Below, piece by piece: positions 1-5,157 of a stretch of DNA of 5,157 nucleotides. The stretch is from Ignavibacteria bacterium (lineage in GTDB: Bacteria > Bacteroidota > Ignavibacteria > Ignavibacteriales > Melioribacteraceae). Position 1 is the stretch's first letter, and each line of letters starts with the position of its first letter. The DNA lies in NCBI GenBank assembly GCA_027347545.1, contig DAIEQT010000018.1, positions 1 to 5,157 on the forward strand. The letters are read 5' to 3'. The position numbers and the translations under genes are program-made. Below the pieces are notes generated by a model. That model saw nothing but the letters and a program-made list of their open reading frames with translations. It did no database searches and had not been told where the DNA came from.

Positions 1-1614
1 TGGAATACTTTCTTCTTCATCAATTTTAGTATCTGGAAAGAATAATCCTTTGCCGCTAGAGAAATCTAATAGCGGGGCAATTTCCGGTGAGCTCATAAAT
101 TTTTTCCAGAGAATTTCCGAACGGTAATTTTCAATCATACCAACAATTGGACCTTGATCAATCGCTAAGTAGCCATCGCTAAACCAGAGTTTGCCAAGAT
201 TGAACGCATCTTTAAAACCAAAATCTCCCCAAATCTCTGCACCGTGTACTCTATAAAAATGTTTAAGCGCCGCAATAGATTCTTTTGGCGTGTAAGGCAT
301 TGCAGATAAAGCTGCCGTTGGAGAGATTGTTCCGTTATCGTTATTAGGCTCGTGTGCTGTATATCCAACACTCGGGATCGAATAGCTTGCTGTTAATCCC
401 CAACAATCTTCCTGGTATCCGGCAAATTTTTTAGGATTGGCAATGCAGTAAGCTCTGTTTACTAAAGTTTGATTTTTGTTATGCACAAAATAATTTGTGT
501 ACAGATCTCTTTTATTTCGTGGGTCAAATCCAATATATGAGTAATGAGTCCAGAACAAAGAACCGCCATAACTTGATCCGACATAAAGAGGAATATCATA
601 GATTGTACGGTACTTTAAAATCGATCCGTTGTTTCCCCATCCACCTTTATAAAAATTTAACAAATCTATTGTAGGAGCTTTTGCTGGCGAAGCTACAGCA
701 AGTATGTATGCAATTTGAGTTTCGTTCCAACCGTGAAAAATAAATGTATCGCTAAAATTAAAACCCATTGTTGGCGACCAATTCCAATATAAGCCATTGC
801 TTCCGTTTCTGTAGAAATTCCAATCTACTTCTTCCCAAATTTTATTGATGTAAGCTCTCGTTTGCACTTCTTCCGTAGAATTATTATCAAAGTATTGACG
901 GGCTGTTAACAACCCTTCAATTAAGAAAGCAGTCTCAACAATATCGCCGCCATCTTGCTTACCAAAAGGTGAAACTTTTCCAGTAGTACCGTATAACCAA
1001 TGCGGGAAGGCGCCGTGAAAGCGATCAGCCTTTGTTGCAAGAAATGTTGTAATCTTTAACATGCGCTGCGCGCCTTGCTCTCGCGTAATGAATCCACGTT
1101 CAACACCGGCAACTATTGCCATAATACCGAAGCCGCTTCCGCCAATTGTATTTGTAACATCACTTTCATTCGGATGCCAGCGTTCACGCGCTAAACCGCT
1201 ATTTGGATCGCCCCAATCCCAGAAGTATCTAAATGTTGCTCGCTGAGTCATATCCAAAAATTCATCATCGGTCATTAAATGAGTTGTAGCGGAAACTTCC
1301 GAACTTAGAGGAGATTCATTTCCAGAATTATCGTAAGCAGAGACTTTATATTTTACCGTTACACCCGTTGTATTAATCCACTCCCAATGAAATGATCGGT
1401 ATTTCTTTACAGTTTTTAAAAGAACAAAAGTTGAACCATCAAACTTGTAAACTCTGTAACCGGCCAAATCAGATTCGCTATTGTTTTGCCAAATTACATC
1501 GGCGTGCAATTCATAACCAATTGCATTAACACCGGAAGGAGTTGCCGGCGGAGTTGTATCTTGAGCGCAACTAACTGAAACGAGAAAAAGAGAAAGCAAT
1601 AAAAACTTCTTCAT
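1..1614 (-). CDS. Exported FN3 + glycoamylase-like (PF10091/GH144-type) glycoside hydrolase, 3' end outside window
   Basis: The frame is open from the ATG at 1614-1612 to the window edge, giving 538 residues with no stop, so the C-terminus is missing. Residues 1-17 are a signal peptide (MKK, then a hydrophobic run ending VSVSCAQ). It fits either signal peptidase I cleavage after Ala17 or a weak lipobox at Cys16. Residues about 21-108 form a fibronectin type III domain (TPPATPSGV, SDLAGYRVYK, YKVSAYDNSGNESPLSS). Residues about 113-515 are an (alpha/alpha)6 catalytic domain of the GH144/PF10091 type. Its landmarks are DGGDIVETAFL (221-231), HGWNE (294-298), YGGSLFWTHYSYIGFDPR (349-366), DNGTISPTAAL (426-436), WGDFGFKDAFN (462-472) and IDQGPIVGMIENYR (485-498). 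GH144 members hydrolyse beta-1,2-glucan; an endo-beta-1,2-glucanase is the best guess, but exact specificity cannot be read from sequence. Residues 519-538 are a polar, acidic linker (KIDEEESIP) leading to something beyond the window. The start is supported by a good Shine-Dalgarno and the signal peptide. It lies 20 bases after the stop of the upstream gene, so it is probably in the same operon. Confidence 0.9.
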   Translation of the reverse strand, partial: MKKFLLLSLFLVSVSCAQDTTPPATPSGVNAIGYELHADVIWQNNSESDLAGYRVYKFDGSTFVLLKTVKKYRSFHWEWINTTGVTVKYKVSAYDNSGNESPLSSEVSATTHLMTDDEFLDMTQRATFRYFWDWGDPNSGLARERWHPNESDVTNTIGGSGFGIMAIVAGVERGFITREQGAQRMLKITTFLATKADRFHGAFPHWLYGTTGKVSPFGKQDGGDIVETAFLIEGLLTARQYFDNNSTEEVQTRAYINKIWEEVDWNFYRNGSNGLYWNWSPTMGFNFSDTFIFHGWNETQIAYILAVASPAKAPTIDLLNFYKGGWGNNGSILKYRTIYDIPLYVGSSYGGSLFWTHYSYIGFDPRNKRDLYTNYFVHNKNQTLVNRAYCIANPKKFAGYQEDCWGLTASYSIPSVGYTAHEPNNDNGTISPTAALSAMPYTPKESIAALKHFYRVHGAEIWGDFGFKDAFNLGKLWFSDGYLAIDQGPIVGMIENYRSEILWKKFMSSPEIAPLLDFSSGKGLFFPDTKIDEEESIP

Positions 1615-1619
1615 TTTAA

Positions 1620-1626
1620 TCCTTCT
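1620..1626 (-). promoter_or_regulatory. Ribosome binding site of the FN3-glycoamylase gene
   Basis: On the minus strand AGAAGGA lies 5 bases before the ATG at 1614-1612, inside the 20-base gap after the stop codon of the preceding gene. It fixes the start of the downstream gene. It is clearly stronger than anything in front of the middle gene. Confidence 0.7.
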
Positions 1627-1634
1627 TTTAAATA

Positions 1635-4600
1635 TTAATAGACTACTTCTACTTCAGATGGAAAAGTTCTAACACTAATTCTACTGCTGGTAAAGTCAGC
1701 AGATTCCTTTCCGTTAACTAAAACTTTCTTTGGCATCTGTTTGCTGTTAAAATTCTTTATCACAATTCCACCGCTTGGAATCTTAGCACTTCCAAACAAA
1801 TTTATCTTATAACTGTTCTCACTTTTTTTAATCGAATAAGATAGTTCGCCAAAATAAGTCGGCAAGTTTTCAACAGACATACCTTCCGGCGAATCAATCC
1901 AATCTTGCATTAAGCCAGCGCCAACAACTAGTGAAGAATCATATTCATTTTCATAAACAAACATTGCTCGCATAGAGTTGATGAAATCCGAGCCGACCCA
2001 TGTATGCGGCATATCGCCAATGAAGCGCGGGAGTCTGCGGTCTTTCCAAACAACTTCCGCCCAATGATTCCATCCATTAGGACGCTGATCGTTCAAGAAA
2101 TAATTTGTTAACCAGTGTGCGCGTTCCGGTTGATCTAGAAAAATAAATGAACCAATCGTCCGGACTTCATAAGGCGTGTAGTTTACCCAATCTGTTTCCG
2201 GTTTAGCCCGGTTTTGTGTAAAGTCCCAATATCTATCAAAAGTATTTTGCAGCAAGTCTGACGGAAGGTTTCCTCGTTCATTACAAGGATAAAGAGAAAT
2301 AGTCGTAGAAGTCGCATCAAAATCCCCAAGCTCAACACAACCGGGTATGTAATTTATTTTATGTTGCTGCGTTGTTAATCGAATTGAGTTGTAAAGATTC
2401 TCTTTAAAATCGTTTCTTATTTTTTTGAAGCGGACTGTCTCATTGACATCACCAATTACTTCTGCAATCTCAACTGCGTCCTTCAAACCTTTCATTCCAA
2501 AGAAACTATCCCAATAGGAATGGCGTGGCTTATCACTGTAACCTTCATGAGAAATTGACTCCGGCAAAATTCCATAATAAGCGCGTAAACTATCGCCACC
2601 GTTTTTGTAGTAATCTGTAGAACGCTGGTCAATCAAACTTTTCATGTAATCAACTGCGCGTTTTACGTTTTCGAATTTGGCTTTAAGCCAAGTCGTATCC
2701 TTTGTGTAATTGAAATATTGTCTAACGAGATAAATAAATTCGCCGTGGCTGTCATTTTCGGGAACAGGATCGGGTCCGCGTTTATCAACCACGCAAGGAA
2801 CTTTGCCATTTTCAAATTGATTAGTCGCGTACCAATCGGCAAACTCGCGTACTTCTTTTACTATTCCATTCTTAAGCAGTGCCGATGAAGTGAGGGCGCC
2901 ATCGCGAATCCATGATCGCTCGTAAGAACGGGAGCCGGGCTGAATACCAAACTTATCGCGATTAATTAAAATGTTGGCAAGATTGGTTCTTATCGTGTTT
3001 ACAATCTTATCGGCAGAAGAAGGGAGATTGAATTTGATGTGGGTTACTTTATCGTTCCAAAACTTTTTTGTTTCTTCAAATTTCTTTTGAACAAACAACG
3101 CGTTTGCTTTTTTCAATTCATTCGGTTCGTTGTAGAACGGAACAGCAACGTAATAAGTTTTTTCTTCTTGTGGTTTTAGTGAGAAAGAATACTTAATCGC
3201 TGCGGAAGCAAAACCGGTATTGTCCTTTACACCATTTCTTGGAGGAAGCTGGTCTTGCGAAATAAAATTAATTGCATCGCCATCATCAAACGATGCGGCA
3301 CCAATTCCATCCGGTTTGGAAATAGGAAGAACAATTTTCTCGTTATTCACCAGTAATTTGTTTTTAGCAACCGAAATAGATTTTACTTTTGCAGCCCCGC
3401 CTGTAATGTTTAACCATTGGTAGTATGGATTAACTTGGAAGGGACGCAAAGCTAAGTAGAAACTGCCGCTTTTGTCTTCCCTACTAATATTCTTTAAAGT
3501 GTAGATTAGATACAACACAGAAGATTTGTTTGCCTCGCCATTAGCAAAAGCTTTTACCTCAAGTTGAAAATTACCGAGCCACTTAACTTTTGGAATAGGC
3601 AAATAATTATTCTCTAGTGATTGCAGCGTTTTCTGATTGTTCCAAGTAATTAATTTTCCGTCAACATAAAGAAATGGCTCAAGTGAAAAATTTGACTTGT
3701 CAACTTCAACCATTCCCTCTTCGTTGATTAGTGCCTCTTTAACGTCAGAGTTAACACCAGTAATTGTCCAATAGGATTTTTCTTCGTTGAAGTAGCGGGG
3801 AAAAAATCCGCGTGGATAATCTTTAGCTATATTGATAAAAAAGCGGTTTGGGTCAGCGGAATATTCACCACTCAACACTTCCACTTCTTTTATAGCAAAA
3901 CCTTTTTTACGTGAGCTGTTCTCGAAGCCAAGTTTAATATACACGGCTTCATATTCAGGCAGACGAATGTAATTTGTGTTGGAATTATCCTTTTCGGCAG
4001 AGTAAACTTTTTCCCATATTCTCCCATCATTCGAAATTAAAACAGAAAACTTTTTTGCAAAATCTTTTTCATCCCAAATAATTTTCAAACCGCCAAACTC
4101 TTTTCTACCATTAAGATCGAGAGTTATTTCTTGTTTTTCTTTTCTGTCGCTAATCCAGCTTGTTTCTATTTTTCCATCATTAAGATTTTTCGCATCAGCA
4201 AAAGCTGAAGATGCAGCTACATTTATTTGAGAAAGGTCATTGCTTGAAGCAGAGGCAGGCTCAAAATTAAGTTCATCAAGAAAAACTGTTCCCTTTCCGC
4301 CATTGTAAGATGCTATTGTAAACTCAAGCCGGTTAGTCTTGCGCAGAGTTTTATCTTGAGTTGGTCCCCACGCAAATTCAATTTTACGTTTCTTGATTAT
4401 GTATTTCTTCCACTCGGTCGGGAATTCATAATTACGGTTATTATACCACCAAACATTTTCGCCGGAAGCATCAGCAAGTTTGAATTCCAAATTATTGTTT
4501 GGTGATTTTGCTTTGAGGTAGAATGAGAACATGAAATTTTCGGTAAACTCGATTGGAACAATTTTTTGAATGCCGCCGTAGCCGGAACCTTTTGTAAAGT

Positions 4601-4796
4601 TGTAATCAATGCGGATGCATTTTCCTTTGAAACCATTTGCTATCGAGATTTTCAACCCAACACCATCGCTGGCAAAAATCTGCCAGCCATTTGTTGAATT
4701 AAATTCATCTAAAACTTTGCCTTGAGCAAAGATTTGAATTGCAAGTGAAAGTAGTACAAGAATAAGCGCAATCAGTTTAATGATTTTGTCTCTCAT
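1635..4796 (-). CDS. Exported multidomain six-hairpin glycosidase with CBM-like and F5/8 type C (discoidin) modules
   Basis: Complete 1053-residue protein, ATG at 4796-4794, TAA at 1637-1635. Residues 1-24 are a signal peptide (MRDKIIK, hydrophobic core, IFA before Gln25). Residues about 28-180 look like a CBM11/CBM4-type galactose-binding beta-sandwich, opening VLDEFNSTNGW and closing GTVFLDELNF. Residues about 187-309 are an F5/8 type C module (LNDGKIETSWIS, ITLDLNGRKEFGGLKIIW, VLISNDGRIWEKVYS, FAIKEVEVL). Residues about 316-575 are beta-rich, comparable to the beta-sandwich that precedes the helical barrel in GH15/65/94-type enzymes. Residues about 590-950 are a six-hairpin (alpha/alpha)6 domain with SYERSWIRDGAL (624-635), PENDSHGEF (679-687), LPESISHEGYS (744-754), SYWDSFFGMKGLKDA (760-774), NGWNHWAEVVW (907-917) and GDMPHTWVGSDF (927-938). 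Residues about 951-1053 are a short beta C-terminal domain. Asp632, Glu751 and Glu914 are candidate active-site acids by analogy with GH15-like folds; this is inference. I recognise the architecture (often annotated 'coagulation factor 5/8 type-like protein') but no numbered GH family or proven substrate. Its place between two glycoamylase-like genes suggests a shared glucan substrate. No C-terminal sorting domain is visible, so it is probably periplasmic. Confidence 0.9.
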   Translation of the reverse strand: MRDKIIKLIALILVLLSLAIQIFAQGKVLDEFNSTNGWQIFASDGVGLKISIANGFKGKCIRIDYNFTKGSGYGGIQKIVPIEFTENFMFSFYLKAKSPNNNLEFKLADASGENVWWYNNRNYEFPTEWKKYIIKKRKIEFAWGPTQDKTLRKTNRLEFTIASYNGGKGTVFLDELNFEPASASSNDLSQINVAASSAFADAKNLNDGKIETSWISDRKEKQEITLDLNGRKEFGGLKIIWDEKDFAKKFSVLISNDGRIWEKVYSAEKDNSNTNYIRLPEYEAVYIKLGFENSSRKKGFAIKEVEVLSGEYSADPNRFFINIAKDYPRGFFPRYFNEEKSYWTITGVNSDVKEALINEEGMVEVDKSNFSLEPFLYVDGKLITWNNQKTLQSLENNYLPIPKVKWLGNFQLEVKAFANGEANKSSVLYLIYTLKNISREDKSGSFYLALRPFQVNPYYQWLNITGGAAKVKSISVAKNKLLVNNEKIVLPISKPDGIGAASFDDGDAINFISQDQLPPRNGVKDNTGFASAAIKYSFSLKPQEEKTYYVAVPFYNEPNELKKANALFVQKKFEETKKFWNDKVTHIKFNLPSSADKIVNTIRTNLANILINRDKFGIQPGSRSYERSWIRDGALTSSALLKNGIVKEVREFADWYATNQFENGKVPCVVDKRGPDPVPENDSHGEFIYLVRQYFNYTKDTTWLKAKFENVKRAVDYMKSLIDQRSTDYYKNGGDSLRAYYGILPESISHEGYSDKPRHSYWDSFFGMKGLKDAVEIAEVIGDVNETVRFKKIRNDFKENLYNSIRLTTQQHKINYIPGCVELGDFDATSTTISLYPCNERGNLPSDLLQNTFDRYWDFTQNRAKPETDWVNYTPYEVRTIGSFIFLDQPERAHWLTNYFLNDQRPNGWNHWAEVVWKDRRLPRFIGDMPHTWVGSDFINSMRAMFVYENEYDSSLVVGAGLMQDWIDSPEGMSVENLPTYFGELSYSIKKSENSYKINLFGSAKIPSGGIVIKNFNSKQMPKKVLVNGKESADFTSSRISVRTFPSEVEVVY

Positions 4797-4820
4797 TTGA
4801 TCACTTATCTATATTAGAGA
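4797..4820 (-). other. 24-base intergenic gap, weak ribosome binding site for the middle gene
   Basis: Between the TAA of the upstream glycoamylase gene and the ATG at 4796 the minus strand reads through an AT-rich spacer. The only purine-rich stretch is TAAGTGA just before the start, a poor Shine-Dalgarno. There is no hairpin resembling a terminator and no convincing promoter, which supports co-transcription. Initiation probably depends on the low structure of the AT-rich leader or on coupling to the gene upstream. Confidence 0.4.
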
Positions 4821-5157
4821 TTATTTTTTCAGTTGTTCGAAACCGAGAATCTTCAATCCTTTCTTTACAATTTCATCCTTCATAAAATATTTCCAGACGA
4901 ATCCGTTGTAATAGTTTTCAATCATCAAAACAATTGGACCTTGATCCAATCCAAGCGAAGCTGTATCAACCCAATTTACTGTTGGGTTAAAAGAATCTAC
5001 AAAACCGTGTTTATCCCAAACACCTGCACCTCCATAACGGTCTAGTAAATTCATCAATGTCGGAATACAAATTTCCGGAGCGAATGGAATAGAAGCACCG
5101 GAAGCGTATGCGGCAATTGTTCCATCATCAAATTCTGTAGAATCTAGTCCCGATGAA
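4821..5157 (-). CDS. Glycoamylase-like (PF10091/GH144-type) protein, C-terminal part only
   Basis: The frame is open from the right edge to TAA at 4823-4821. This gives 111 complete residues of a protein whose N-terminus lies outside the window. The visible part is the C-terminal third of a glycoamylase-like (alpha/alpha)6 domain, with DDGTIAAYASGASIPFAPE, then VWDKHGFVDSFNPTVNW, then LGLDQGPIVLMIENYYNG and VWKYFMKDEI, ending LGFEQLKK. These align with DNGTISPTAALS, IWGDFGFKDAFN, LAIDQGPIVGMIENYR and LWKKFMSSPEI in the protein encoded at 1614-1. The two differ strongly in the loop after DGTI (AAYASGASIPFAPE against SPTAALSAMPYTPKE), so they are separate subgroups and not recent copies. The protein ends right after the catalytic domain, with no sorting tail or extra module. 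Expected role: hydrolysis of a beta-glucan, beta-1,2-linked by analogy with GH144; specificity cannot be told from this fragment. Codons inside the fragment that could be starts (ATG at 5054-5052, TTG at 5057-5055) are internal, because homology continues upstream of them. Confidence 0.88.
   Translation of the reverse strand, partial: SSGLDSTEFDDGTIAAYASGASIPFAPEICIPTLMNLLDRYGGAGVWDKHGFVDSFNPTVNWVDTASLGLDQGPIVLMIENYYNGFVWKYFMKDEIVKKGLKILGFEQLKK

Noticed and set aside
165..371. Minus-strand ORF of 68 codons in another frame
   Set aside because: It overlaps the PF10091 core read in the main frame (DNGTISPTAAL, WGDFGFKDAFN) and is a shadow.
1061..1246. Plus-strand ORF of 61 codons
   Set aside because: It lies entirely opposite the well-supported catalytic domain encoded on the minus strand; its protein has no recognisable features.
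1615..1634. Terminator between the middle and left genes
   Set aside because: The 20-base gap has no inverted repeat and contains the ribosome binding site of the next gene.
3220..3423. Plus-strand ORF of 67 codons
   Set aside because: It is antisense to the beta-rich domain of the middle gene, with no ribosome binding site or homology signal.
4397..4636. Minus-strand ORF of 79 codons in another frame
   Set aside because: It sits inside the CBM-like module of the middle gene and has no independent support.
4797..4820. Promoter for the middle gene (TAATATAGAT resembles a -10 box)
   Set aside because: AT-rich DNA gives such matches by chance, no matching upstream element was seen, and the gap is too short and operon-like.
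4833..5045. Plus-strand ORF of 70 codons
   Set aside because: It is antisense to the conserved glycoamylase C-terminus; the minus frame carries the family motifs.
5052..5057. ATG/TTG codons that would make a short 78-residue protein at the right end
   Set aside because: The reading frame and family similarity (DDGTIA...SIPFAPE) extend upstream to the window edge, so these are internal codons of a longer gene.
1..5157. Tandem duplication of the two glycoamylase-like genes
   Set aside because: The visible protein parts differ in conserved loops and modules, so they look like separate subgroups brought together and not a recent duplication; only a short core is nearly identical.

Overview
The window holds three genes, all on the minus strand and packed end to end with gaps of 24 and 20 bases, so they are probably co-transcribed. 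Transcription runs from high to low coordinates. The first gene is cut by the right edge and the third by the left edge. Moderately AT-rich DNA, exported glycan-degrading enzymes and the protein styles seen here (bacterial FN3, discoidin modules, signal peptides ending in A-Q) suggest the Bacteroidota/Ignavibacteriota/Chlorobi side of bacteria. That is inference from protein style; there is no marker gene.

Layout in transcription order. (1) 5157-4821: the last 111 residues of a glycoamylase-like protein (Pfam PF10091 / GH144-type). (2) 4796-1635: a complete 1053-residue exported protein with a CBM-like beta-sandwich, an F5/8 type C (discoidin) module, a large beta-rich domain and a C-terminal (alpha/alpha)6 six-hairpin glycosidase domain. 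(3) 1614-1: the first 538 residues of an exported protein with an N-terminal FN3 domain followed by a full PF10091/GH144-type catalytic domain. Essentially every base outside the two short gaps is coding.

Working model (inference): this is part of an exported glucan-degradation cassette. The PF10091 superfamily includes the GH144 endo-beta-1,2-glucanases and the related domain of cyclic beta-1,2-glucan synthases, so a beta-1,2-glucan or similar beta-glucan is the best guess for the substrate. The two PF10091 proteins belong to visibly different subgroups and would act as non-redundant partners. The large middle enzyme, which I cannot assign to a numbered GH family, would bind and trim the same glycan or its oligosaccharides. 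The middle protein is the most interesting object here. No RNA genes, mobile elements, CRISPR arrays or terminators were seen.
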